DNA from: Oscillospiraceae bacterium
GTDB taxonomy: Bacteria > Bacillota > Clostridia > Oscillospirales > Oscillospiraceae
Assembly (NCBI GenBank): GCA_017646545.1
Contig: JAGCMI010000099.1
Coordinates: forward strand, 1 to 7,354
DNA length: 7,354 bases
Direction of reading: 5' to 3'
Shown here: positions 1-5,491 of the stretch, in pieces
Numbering within the stretch: the stretch's first letter is position 1
Layout: every line of letters starts with the position of its first letter
Program-made: the position numbers and the translations under genes
The notes under the pieces: model-generated
The model's input: only the letters and a program-made list of their open reading frames with translations
Databases searched by the model: none
What the model was told of the DNA's origin: nothing

Positions 1-423
1 GATATAACGCAGGGGCTCGTTGTTTTCCTTGCCGCCGGGCAGCAGATCGCTGTCGGGCAGGTTGGGCAGGCTCAGCATGGCGTTGCGGAATTCCACGGAC
101 AGAGTCTTGAGGGTTTCAGCATCGCCTTCGATGGCATTGTCCAGCGCAATGGACTGCTGCTTATTGGCCTCGATCTGTGCATCGATGGCAGAAGTGTCAG
201 CGCCCTGCTTCTCAGCGCCCTTCTTCATGCCGAACAGCTTGCCGTTTTCCTTGGCCAGCTTGTTCTTCTCAGCAGTCTTGGTTTCGGTGGAGGTCTTCAG
301 ACCGCGGATCTGTACATCCAGTTCCACGATGCGGTCGACGATGGCGTCGCACTCCACTTCCTTTGCCCGCAGGCCAGCCTTGACTGCTTCGGGATTTTCC
401 TTGATTTTCTTAATGTCTAACAT
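1..423 (-). CDS. serS: Seryl-tRNA synthetase, N-terminal part (partial, runs off left edge)
   Basis: Cytoplasmic class II aminoacyl-tRNA synthetase that charges tRNA-Ser with serine. Only the first 141 codons are present, about a third of the usual 420-430 residues. The start MLDIKKIKENPEAVKAGL is the typical SerRS N-terminus. Residues about 30-110 are a charged, Lys/Glu/Ala/Gln-rich segment with no prolines, matching the long antiparallel coiled-coil arm that grips the tRNA-Ser variable arm. The segment SLPNLPDSDLLPGGKENNEP leads from the arm towards the catalytic core. The class II motifs 1-3 lie outside the window, so they cannot be checked. The ATG at 421-423 is preceded by AAGGAG (429-434, minus strand). 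It lies 27 nt downstream of the PspC-domain gene and is probably co-transcribed with it and parAB. serS also lies near parAB and the origin in other Firmicutes, which supports the call. Confidence 0.95.
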   Translation of the reverse strand, partial: MLDIKKIKENPEAVKAGLRAKEVECDAIVDRIVELDVQIRGLKTSTETKTAEKNKLAKENGKLFGMKKGAEKQGADTSAIDAQIEANKQQSIALDNAIEGDAETLKTLSVEFRNAMLSLPNLPDSDLLPGGKENNEPLRYI

Positions 424-450
424 ATAAACTCCTTACCTATTATAAAGAAA

Positions 451-672
451 TTATTCCTTGGTTTCCTCGGGGATTTCCACGATATTATCCGGCTCTTCGG
501 GGATCACCAGAGCGCAGATGATATAGGCGATCAAACCGCCGCCTGCAAACAGAATCAGCAGAATGACGATCAGACGCATGATGCTGACATCCATGTTCAA
601 ATACTTGGCCAGACCGCCGCAAACGCCGCAGATTTTCTTATCGGTACGAGAACGATACAGCTTCTTTTCCAT
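451..672 (-). CDS. PspC-domain small membrane protein
   Basis: A 73-residue stand-alone PspC domain. Seen: a basic N-terminus (KKLYRSRTDKKICGVCGGLA, residues 3-22) carrying the family hallmark in which 'G-V-C-G-G-L-A' is followed by a short amphipathic stretch (KYLNMDVSIMRL), then one hydrophobic segment at about residues 33-57 containing GGG, then the typical ALVIPEEP ending and an acidic tail. PspC proteins are inner-membrane partners of phage-shock or envelope-stress responses in proteobacteria; in Gram-positives single-domain versions are common and their role is largely unsettled. The start ATG (670-672) has AAGGAG at about 681-686. The gene sits 27 nt after parB and 27 nt before serS, so it is probably in the par transcription unit. 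I give no gene symbol because an orthologous role to enterobacterial PspC is not shown. Confidence 0.88.
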   Translation of the reverse strand: MEKKLYRSRTDKKICGVCGGLAKYLNMDVSIMRLIVILLILFAGGGLIAYIICALVIPEEPDNIVEIPEETKE

Positions 673-699
673 GATATATTCTCCTTATTATAATCTATA

Positions 700-1554
700 T
701 TATTTCTTTAATTTCATCAGGGCGTTGAGCAAATTCTCCAGGTCTTCTGCACCATAAAATTCCAGCTCAAACTTACCTTTTCTCTTGCCGTTGATGATCT
801 TAACACCACGACCCAGATGCTTGCTCAAGGACTTCTCACATTCGCCAATATAATCCACTTTCAAGGGAATCATGGGCACTTCCTTGTGCTCACGGGTCAT
901 ATTCTTACAAAGCAGTTCCGCCTGGCGGACGGAAAGTCCAAGGGCGATGATTTTCTGGGCTGCCTGCTGCTGTTGCTTTTCCGTCTTGAGGGTCAGCACA
1001 GCGCGGGCGTGACCGGCGCTGAGTTCCCCGGAGCGGACCTTATCCAGCACCTGGGGGCACAGATTCAAAAGACGCAGGGCATTTGCCACGGCAGGACGGG
1101 ATTTGCCCACGCGACCGGCGGCTTCCTCCTGGGTCATGCCGTATTCATCCATGAGGGACTGATAGCCCAGGGCCTCTTCCACGGGATTCAGATCCTGGCG
1201 CTGCAGATTTTCGATCAAGGCCAATTCCATGGTCTTTTTATCATCTGCTTCCACGATCACCACGGGAATTTCGCTGAGTTTTGCCATACGGGCGGCTCTC
1301 CAGCGGCGCTCACCGGCAATAATCTGGTAATAACCGGAGGAAAGTTCTCGAACGGTCAGAGGCTGAATGATGCCATGAATGGAAATGGATTCTGCCAGAG
1401 CCTCCAGCTCTTCCTCATCAAAATCACGGCGGGGCTGATTGGGATTGGGTTCTACTTTATGAAGGGGCAGCAGCTGATAGGGGCTGTCGTTGGACGGCTC
1501 ATCGAGATCGCCCATCAAGGCCGCAAAGCCCTTACCCAGTCGATTACTAGACAT
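700..1554 (-). CDS. parB: ParB/Spo0J chromosome partitioning protein
   Basis: Sequence-specific DNA-binding CTPase that loads at parS, spreads as a sliding clamp, recruits SMC in related bacteria and stimulates ParA ATPase. The 284-residue length is normal for the Spo0J family. Seen in order: a short basic N-terminus of the ParA-activating type (NRLGKGFAALMG, residues 4-15); the CTP-binding ParB/Srx fold with PNPNQPRRDF (37-46), GIIQPLTVR (61-69), GERRWRAA (81-88) and ENLQRQDLNPVEEA (115-128); a parS-binding helix-turn-helix (about 139-164, MTQEEAAGRVGKSRPAVANA); and a C-terminal dimerisation domain ending in a Leu/Lys-rich helix. All key motifs look intact. The start ATG (1552-1554) is preceded by a purine-rich AAGGTGAAGG ribosome site and lies 22 nt after the parA stop. 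Two parS sites lie just upstream of parA, so self-regulation of the operon is plausible but inferred. Confidence 0.98.
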   Translation of the reverse strand: MSSNRLGKGFAALMGDLDEPSNDSPYQLLPLHKVEPNPNQPRRDFDEEELEALAESISIHGIIQPLTVRELSSGYYQIIAGERRWRAARMAKLSEIPVVIVEADDKKTMELALIENLQRQDLNPVEEALGYQSLMDEYGMTQEEAAGRVGKSRPAVANALRLLNLCPQVLDKVRSGELSAGHARAVLTLKTEKQQQQAAQKIIALGLSVRQAELLCKNMTREHKEVPMIPLKVDYIGECEKSLSKHLGRGVKIINGKRKGKFELEFYGAEDLENLLNALMKLKK

Positions 1555-1576
1555 TTTCCTTCACCTTTCATTTGGA

Positions 1577-2332
1577 TTAAAGCTTATCCTTGATCTCCTG
1601 AGCCATCGCACGGTAAGCTGCCGCGCCCTTACTGGATCTGTCATAGTCCGTAATGGGCAAACCATGGCTGGGAGCCTCGGAAAGTCGAACATTTCTGGGG
1701 ATAACTGTGGCAAAAACCTTACCCGGGAAGTGTCTGCGCACTTCCTGCGCCACCTGGGTGGAGAAGTTGGTTCTGCTGTCAAACATGGTCAGCGCCACAG
1801 CGAAGATCTCCAGCTTGGGATTGATGCGCTTTTTCACCATTCTCAAGGTGTTCATCAGATCTGCAAGGCCTTCCAGCGCATAATATTCGCACTGAACCGG
1901 CACAAGGATGCTGTCAGCAGCCGCCAGAGAGTTCAGCGTCAGCATTTCCAAGCTGGGAGGACAGTCGATCATGATCAGATCGTACCGATCCAGAATGGGT
2001 TTTATCACATTCTTCAGCTGCTGCTCACGGCCTTCCGTATACAGCAATTCCACGGCTGCACCTGCCAAATTGGCAGAGGACGGCAGTACATCACCGTATT
2101 TGGTAGCAACAACGGCTTCCTCAATGGACACATTATTGATCAGCACATCATAAATGCTGGACTTAATCTTTCTTTTGTCCACACCCAAACCGGATGTGGC
2201 ATTGGCCTGGGGATCAAAGTCGATCAGCAGCACTTTTAACCCCAGTTCTGTCAGCGCTGCTGTCAAATTCACAGCGGTAGTGGTTTTTCCCACGCCGCCT
2301 TTCTGATTGACGACGGCAATGGTTTTTCCCAT
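1577..2332 (-). CDS. parA: ParA/Soj chromosome partitioning ATPase
   Basis: Deviant-Walker ATPase that dimerises on ATP, binds DNA nonspecifically and works with ParB-parS in origin segregation; in Bacillus the homologue Soj also regulates DnaA. The length of 251 residues is typical of the short chromosomal ParA class, which lacks the N-terminal DNA-binding domain of plasmid ParA. Seen: deviant Walker A KGGVGKTT (11-18, signature Lys11 and catalytic Lys16), Walker A' DFDPQANATSG (38-48), Walker B MIDCPPS (121-127), and the C-terminal PRNVRLSEAPSHG block (212-224), which carries arginines used for nonspecific DNA binding in this family. The start ATG (2330-2332) has AAAAGGAGG at 2339-2347. It is followed 22 nt later by parB. 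The usual Bacillus neighbour noc is not upstream; a zinc-ribbon membrane protein gene is there instead. Confidence 0.98.
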   Translation of the reverse strand: MGKTIAVVNQKGGVGKTTTAVNLTAALTELGLKVLLIDFDPQANATSGLGVDKRKIKSSIYDVLINNVSIEEAVVATKYGDVLPSSANLAGAAVELLYTEGREQQLKNVIKPILDRYDLIMIDCPPSLEMLTLNSLAAADSILVPVQCEYYALEGLADLMNTLRMVKKRINPKLEIFAVALTMFDSRTNFSTQVAQEVRRHFPGKVFATVIPRNVRLSEAPSHGLPITDYDRSSKGAAAYRAMAQEIKDKL

Positions 2333-2337
2333 AGTCC

Positions 2338-2347
2338 GCCTCCTTTT
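2338..2347 (-). promoter_or_regulatory. Ribosome binding site of parA
   Basis: Minus-strand AAAAGGAGGC lies 5 nt before the parA ATG. It is nearly fully complementary to the 16S rRNA 3' end and supports the MGKTIAV start. Confidence 0.85.
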
Positions 2348-2365
2348 CTGTGTGGTGTTGATAAT

Positions 2366-2381
2366 TGTTTCACGTGAAACA
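2366..2381. promoter_or_regulatory. parS: parS site 1 (ParB/Spo0J binding site)
   Basis: Perfect 16-bp palindrome TGTTTCACGTGAAACA, matching the consensus parS conserved across Firmicutes and many other bacteria. It lies 33 nt upstream of the parA ATG, in the spacer behind the zinc-ribbon gene. ParB encoded by the same operon is the expected ligand. Binding here could both nucleate the segregation complex and lower transcription of parAB; the second role is inference. Confidence 0.97.
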
Positions 2382-2409
2382 AATTGTAATTGCGAAATCT
2401 GTCAAAAAT

Positions 2410-2425
2410 TGTTTCACGTGAAACA
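2410..2425. promoter_or_regulatory. parS: parS site 2 (ParB/Spo0J binding site)
   Basis: A second perfect TGTTTCACGTGAAACA, 44 bp centre-to-centre from site 1, close to four helical turns, so the two sites may face similar sides of the DNA. It ends 4 nt before the stop codon of the zinc-ribbon gene (2430-2432). Confidence 0.97.
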
Positions 2426-2429
2426 TCTT

Positions 2430-2783
2430 TTAATTTGCAGTGCGGGATATAATGTATTGCACAGCATTGCTCTCAAAGAACATGTCATTAAACCATTCCG
2501 GTGTTATCTGCAAGAGCATGCACAGAGCCAGCGCCAACAAACCTGCCAGCAAAATGATCAAAACAACCAGCCAAAACATGGTGTACTTCAGCCGGAAGAT
2601 CTTGTCATGCCACTTACTCTCCGCAACACGAAAGCTGGCGCGCTTCACCGGACCGCTATTTTCACGGACGGGCAGTTGAATGGGCGTGCCGGGCTTCACA
2701 GGATGGCGCTTCATATCTTCCAAACATTCCGCGCAAAACACATGTTCTTCAACCGCTTCTTTTCCACAGCGCATACAACTCAT
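2430..2783 (-). CDS. Zinc-ribbon single-pass membrane protein of unknown function
   Basis: A 117-residue protein I do not recognise as a named family. Seen: an N-terminal treble-clef or zinc-ribbon-like pair of CxxC knuckles (C3-x-x-C6 and C17-x-x-C20), a basic, proline-containing linker (about 22-66), one strongly hydrophobic segment (about 68-92, YTMFWLVVLIILLAGLLALA), and a short tail of about 25 residues with aromatic and acidic residues. With Lys/Arg before the membrane segment, the zinc knuckle is expected in the cytoplasm. The start ATG (2781-2783) has a near-ideal AAAGGAGGTGA site (2788-2798) and a sigma-A-like promoter just upstream. The gene is 97 nt from parA and the intervening DNA carries both parS sites, so it is probably the first gene of the par transcription unit. 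A role in chromosome anchoring would be speculation. Reality of the gene: high; function: unknown. Confidence 0.85.
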   Translation of the reverse strand: MSCMRCGKEAVEEHVFCAECLEDMKRHPVKPGTPIQLPVRENSGPVKRASFRVAESKWHDKIFRLKYTMFWLVVLIILLAGLLALALCMLLQITPEWFNDMFFESNAVQYIISRTAN

Positions 2784-2806
2784 GGCGTCACCTCCTTTTG
2801 GTTGCT

Positions 2807-2835
2807 ATTGTACAACATAAAATCCTTTTCGTAAA
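2807..2835 (-). promoter_or_regulatory. Predicted sigma-A promoter for the zinc-ribbon/par operon
   Basis: On the minus strand a -35 element TTTACG (2830-2835, 4 of 6 consensus) is separated by exactly 17 nt from a -10 element TACAAT (2807-2812, 5 of 6). Transcription would begin near 2800, giving a leader of about 17 nt with the ribosome site inside it. Confidence 0.6.
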
Positions 2836-2883
2836 GAGGGAAATGCAAATATATGAACGATTTATTACTTTTCTGGCACCCTA

Positions 2884-2912
2884 TTGACAATCACGTAACC
2901 ATCTGATATAAT
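2884..2912 (+). promoter_or_regulatory. Consensus sigma-A promoter for the DUF1836-hflKC operon
   Basis: A perfect TTGACA (-35, 2884-2889), a 17-nt spacer and a perfect TATAAT (-10, 2907-2912). A TGA just before the -10 (2904-2906) adds the extended -10 motif TGnTATAAT. Predicted start is near 2919, giving a leader of about 20 nt before the ATG at 2940. Such a full match predicts a strong promoter, unless it is held down by a repressor. Confidence 0.85.
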
Positions 2913-2939
2913 TTTATTATCACAAAAGGAGGCGATAAT

Positions 2940-3488
2940 ATGACATGGAACATTCCGGGCACTGTTCTAACCGCCAACCGGGAGGATGCAAAATATATTG
3001 ATCAGCAATTTACCTCCATGTTCTTTGGCGGCGGCATTGTGCTCAGTCAGGTTTCCGCCATCACCGGTTTGGAGACCTACACGGTGCAGAACTGGGTCAA
3101 GCGGGAATTCCTGCCACCACCGGATCACAAGCGCTACAATATGAATCAGCTTTGCCGCATTGTGATCATCAACGCGCTGAAATCTGCGCTGCCCATGGAG
3201 AAGATCACCGAACTTATAAGTTATGTAAACGGTGATCTGGACGACGATCGGGATGATCTGATTGATGATGCCAAACTGTATTTTCTGTTTGTGCGGCTGG
3301 CATCCCGGGCAAAAGAGGGCCTTTCTCCTGACGAATGGGAGATTTTCTTGAACACCGAATTAGCAGACTACAATGAGCCCGTACCCGGTGCAAGAGAGCG
3401 CGTCAAAAAGGTTCTCTGGATTATGTTAACTGCATGGTCCGCTGCCAAACTGCAAAAGCAGGCAGAGGCAATGCTGGCACAGTTGTAA
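2940..3488 (+). CDS. DUF1836 helix-turn-helix protein, putative transcriptional regulator
   Basis: A 182-residue protein matching the DUF1836 pattern, a family of MerR-like DNA-binding proteins found mainly in Firmicutes. Seen: a helix-turn-helix at about residues 34-60 (LSQVSAITGLETYTVQNWVK, then REFLPPP, which resembles the turn into the wing), the R65-Y66 to Q70 segment typical of MerR-like folds, a hydrophobic helical block LCRIVIINALKSALPMEKI (71-89), and an acidic stretch GDLDDDRDDLIDDA (98-111). The C-terminal third is helical with an Ala/Lys/Gln-rich end; there is no recognisable ligand-binding domain. The start ATG at 2940 has AAAAGGAGG at 2924-2932 with a 7-nt spacer. It is the first gene after the strong promoter at 2884-2912 and lies 30 nt before hflK. 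Control of this operon or of the divergent one is an inference from position. Confidence 0.85.
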   Translation: MTWNIPGTVLTANREDAKYIDQQFTSMFFGGGIVLSQVSAITGLETYTVQNWVKREFLPPPDHKRYNMNQLCRIVIINALKSALPMEKITELISYVNGDLDDDRDDLIDDAKLYFLFVRLASRAKEGLSPDEWEIFLNTELADYNEPVPGARERVKKVLWIMLTAWSAAKLQKQAEAMLAQL

Positions 3489-3518
3489 CCATACATTATT
3501 ATAAAGGAGAATTGCATT

Positions 3519-4514
3519 ATGGAACAAAACGGAAGCTATCAATGGGTGCCCAACAGTGGTCCCCAGAAACCCATCAAACCCGTCAACGGGAAGAAAATCC
3601 TGCGCTTTATGCTGCTGGGTTTGCTGGCTTTGGTGGTGATCTTCGGCGCCTTGACCAGTTTTTACACCGTGGATGACAAGCAGCAGGGCGTGGTAACCAC
3701 CTTCGGCAAGGTGAGCGAAGTGGTGGAGCCGGGTCTGCATTTTAAGCTGCCCTTTGGCATTCAGCAGGTCCACCATGTGGATGTGAATGTGTATCAAAAG
3801 ATCGAGCTGGGTTATTATACCGATTCCCACGGAAATACTGTGACAGTGCGGGATGAAAGCTCCATGATCACCGGCGATTATAACATCGTCAATGTAGATT
3901 TCCTGGTAGAATACAAGATCTCCGACCCGGTGCGGTATCTGTTTTCTTCCGAGGAACCCAAACTGATTCTGAAGAATCTGATCCAAAGCCAGGTTCGTAA
4001 TGTGGTTGGCTCCACCACTGTGGATGCAGTGCTCACCAGCGGCAAGGAGAGCATCCAGATGCAGGTGAAGGAACTGGTGTCCCAGATCTTGGACGATTAT
4101 GACATCGGCCTGACGCTGATTGAAGTCCGTATTCAGGATGCAGAACCCCCCACCAACGATGTTATCGAGGCATTTAAGGCCGTTGAAACCGCCAAGCAGA
4201 ATGCAGAGGCAGTGGTCAACGAGGCAAAAGCCTACCAGAACGCCCAGTTGCCCGATGCCCAGGCCCAGGCCGACAAAGTGCTGCAGGAGGCCGAATACTT
4301 AAAGCAGAAGCGTATCAACGAAGCTACTGAGGCCGTGGCCATGTTTGAAGCCATGTATGCCGAGTATGCGCTGAATCCCGATATCACCAAGGCACGTATG
4401 TACTATGAGGCCATTTCCCAGATTCTCCCCGGTGTGAAGGTTTACATCAACACCGGCGACGGCAGCACCGTGGAGATGCTGCTGCCTCTGGAATCTCTGA
4501 TTGGAGGTAACTAA
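3519..4514 (+). CDS. hflK: HflK-type SPFH membrane protein (FtsH modulator subunit)
   Basis: SPFH/band-7 protein that pairs with HflC; in E. coli the HflKC cage encloses FtsH and limits access of membrane substrates to it. Length 331 residues; E. coli HflK (419) has a longer N-terminal region. Seen: a short hydrophilic, Gln/Asn/Pro-containing cytoplasmic tail (1-29), one membrane segment (about 30-48), the SPFH start YTVDDKQQGVVTTFGK (49-64), EPGLHFKLPFGI (70-81), the typical block MITGDYNIVNVDFLVEYKIS (116-135), VRIQDAEPP (203-211), an Ala/Glu/Gln-rich coiled coil (about 220-280), and the C-terminal HflK signature in which ITKARMYYEAISQIL (289-303) precedes a VEMLLPLESLIGGN tail. The start ATG at 3519 has AAAGGAGA (3503-3510). 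It is followed 4 nt later by hflC. No ftsH is in the window, so the partner is assumed. Confidence 0.93.
   Translation: MEQNGSYQWVPNSGPQKPIKPVNGKKILRFMLLGLLALVVIFGALTSFYTVDDKQQGVVTTFGKVSEVVEPGLHFKLPFGIQQVHHVDVNVYQKIELGYYTDSHGNTVTVRDESSMITGDYNIVNVDFLVEYKISDPVRYLFSSEEPKLILKNLIQSQVRNVVGSTTVDAVLTSGKESIQMQVKELVSQILDDYDIGLTLIEVRIQDAEPPTNDVIEAFKAVETAKQNAEAVVNEAKAYQNAQLPDAQAQADKVLQEAEYLKQKRINEATEAVAMFEAMYAEYALNPDITKARMYYEAISQILPGVKVYINTGDGSTVEMLLPLESLIGGN
4503..4508 (+). promoter_or_regulatory. Ribosome binding site of hflC, inside the end of hflK
   Basis: GGAGGT overlaps the last codons of hflK and lies 10 nt before the ATG at 4519. This decides the hflC start. A longer reading from TTG at 4501 would begin upstream of the ribosome site and adds a non-hydrophobic stub before MKKYVIIAV. 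The overlap suggests translational coupling of the two subunits. Confidence 0.75.
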
Positions 4515-4518
4515 CGCT

Positions 4519-5394
4519 ATGAAAAAATATGTGATTATTGCCGTTGCCCTGGTTTTGCTGGCGATCGTAGGCTTCAGCTCCATTTATACCGTGGCCGAAG
4601 ATCAATTTGCCTGCATTTCCCGTTTTTCTGAAATCATTTATACCGAACCCGAAGCAGGTCTGCATTTCAAGGTGCCTTTTCTGGATTCTGTAAAGTATTT
4701 CTCCAAAGCCACTCAATTCTATGACATTCCGCCCTCCGATGTGACCACACTGGATAAGCAGAATATGACCGTGGACTGCTACGTGCTTTGGCGGATCGAG
4801 GATCCTCAGAAGTTTTACCGCACCCTGGGCACCAATTCCGTAGCTGAGGACCGTCTGGATGGCATTACTTACTCCGTGCTGAAGAACACCATGGGTAATC
4901 TGAACCAGTCCGACATCATCAACGAGGAACCCGGTGCAGAGCGTAACGAAATCTATGCCGCCATCGCCGAAACCGTCAATCAGCAGGCCGCTGCCTACGG
5001 CATCGTGGTGGAAGATGTGAAGATCAAGCGCTTCGACCTGCCCGAAAGCAACCTGAATGCGGTCTACACCCGTATGATTTCCGAGCGCCGCCAGATGGCA
5101 GAGAAGTACACCGCCGACGGCAAGTACGATGCAAACCTCATCATCAACGATGTGGATAAGCAGGTGAACATCCTCATCTCCAACGCCAAGGCAAAGGCCG
5201 CTCAGCTGGAAGCAGAAGGCGAAGCCGCTTACATGCAGATGCTGGCAGCAGCCTACGACTCTCCAGAAAAGCAGGAATTCTACCGCTTTATTCTGGGTCT
5301 GGATGCGCTGAAGGCAAGCCTCAACGGTGAGAATAAAACCGTCATTCTGGATGCCGATTCCGATCTGGCCAAGCTGCTGATGGGCGCCGACTAA
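4519..5394 (+). CDS. hflC: HflC-type SPFH membrane protein (FtsH modulator subunit)
   Basis: Partner of HflK in the SPFH membrane complex, alternating with HflK in the E. coli cage. Length is 291 residues (E. coli HflC: 334). Seen: a two-lysine N-terminus, then a membrane segment (about 4-21), the SPFH start YTVAEDQFACISRF (23-36), EAGLHFKVPFLDSV (45-58), TTLDKQNMTVDCYVLWRIED (76-95), IKRFDLPE (169-176), the HflC hallmark RMISERRQMAEKYTADGK (185-202), an Ala-rich helix (about 212-246), and YRFILGLDALKASL (255-268), which precedes the VILDADSDLAKLL ending. The ATG at 4519 is chosen because of the GGAGGT at 4503-4508. The gene ends the operon; hairpins lie right after its stop. An SPFH protein of another subfamily is unlikely, because hflK and hflC are adjacent and each carries its own signatures. 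Confidence 0.93.
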   Translation: MKKYVIIAVALVLLAIVGFSSIYTVAEDQFACISRFSEIIYTEPEAGLHFKVPFLDSVKYFSKATQFYDIPPSDVTTLDKQNMTVDCYVLWRIEDPQKFYRTLGTNSVAEDRLDGITYSVLKNTMGNLNQSDIINEEPGAERNEIYAAIAETVNQQAAAYGIVVEDVKIKRFDLPESNLNAVYTRMISERRQMAEKYTADGKYDANLIINDVDKQVNILISNAKAKAAQLEAEGEAAYMQMLAAAYDSPEKQEFYRFILGLDALKASLNGENKTVILDADSDLAKLLMGAD

Positions 5395-5398
5395 AAAA

Positions 5399-5421
5399 GA
5401 GGGGAGGGGAGCACCCCCTCC
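5399..5421. terminator. G/C-rich hairpin after hflC
   Basis: GGAGGGG (5403-5409) pairs with CCCCTCC (5415-5421) across a 5-nt loop. On the minus strand a run of six T (5393-5398) follows within 4 nt, so it could be a backup terminator for leftward transcripts. On the plus strand no T-run follows. It begins within 10 nt of the hflC stop. Confidence 0.5.
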
Positions 5422-5430
5422 AAACTCCAT

Positions 5431-5461
5431 AAAAAATGGGTGGCTACGAAAGTAGCCACCC
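5431..5461 (-). terminator. Rho-independent terminator of the nucleotidyltransferase gene
   Basis: A perfect 10-bp stem GGGTGGCTAC / GTAGCCACCC (5438-5447 and 5452-5461). The plus-strand loop is GAAA. On the minus strand the stem is followed by A and then six T (5431-5436), a textbook intrinsic terminator for the leftward gene ending at 5483. The stem would also form in rightward transcripts but has only a weak T-run after it there. Confidence 0.9.
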
Positions 5462-5466
5462 TAAAT

Positions 5467-5491
5467 TGTTTCACGGGAAACATTATTTTTT
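5467..5491 (+). terminator. Small hairpin with T-run, possible hflKC terminator; also a one-mismatch parS
   Basis: TGTTTCACGGGAAACA (5467-5482) differs from consensus parS in one central base (G for T at the ninth position). As RNA it folds into a 6-bp stem TGTTTC/GAAACA with an ACGG loop, and on the plus strand it is followed by TTATTTTTT (5483-5491). It could therefore end the hflKC transcript, help ParB binding, or both. The sequence alone does not choose. It directly abuts the nucleotidyltransferase stop codon. Confidence 0.5.

Noticed and set aside
687..692. TATAAT on the minus strand just before pspC, and another at 439-444 before serS
   Set aside because: Both abut the ribosome sites, so transcription would start inside them, and neither has a -35 element at the right distance. 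They look like ordinary AT-rich spacer.
817..2239. Long plus-strand open frames (258 and 249 codons) antisense to parB and parA
   Set aside because: They lie inside parA and parB, whose motifs are complete, and show no ribosome sites or known motifs.
2383..2405. TTGACA (2400-2405) and TACAAT (2383-2388) on the minus strand, a possible parA promoter
   Set aside because: Only 11 nt separate the hexamers, too short for sigma-A, and no better partner exists for either at 16-18 nt.
3426..3986. 186-codon minus-strand open frame over the DUF1836 end and hflK start
   Set aside because: His/Gln-rich antisense shadow of hflK with no ribosome site.
4501..4518. Alternative upstream TTG start for hflC
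   Set aside because: The start would coincide with the GGAGGT ribosome site used by the ATG at 4519. The ATG gives a normal N-terminus with two lysines before the membrane segment.
5151..5159. Perfect DnaA-box sequence TGTGGATAA
   Set aside because: It is a single copy inside hflC, encoding part of DVDK, with no cluster of further boxes or AT-rich unwinding region nearby. It is not evidence that oriC is in the window.
4447..5430. 327-codon open frame on the minus strand, antisense to hflK/hflC
   Set aside because: It lacks a ribosome site at its start, overlaps two well-supported genes completely, and its translation is a His/Gly/Val-rich mix with no recognisable domain. It is a mirror effect of codon use in hflC.
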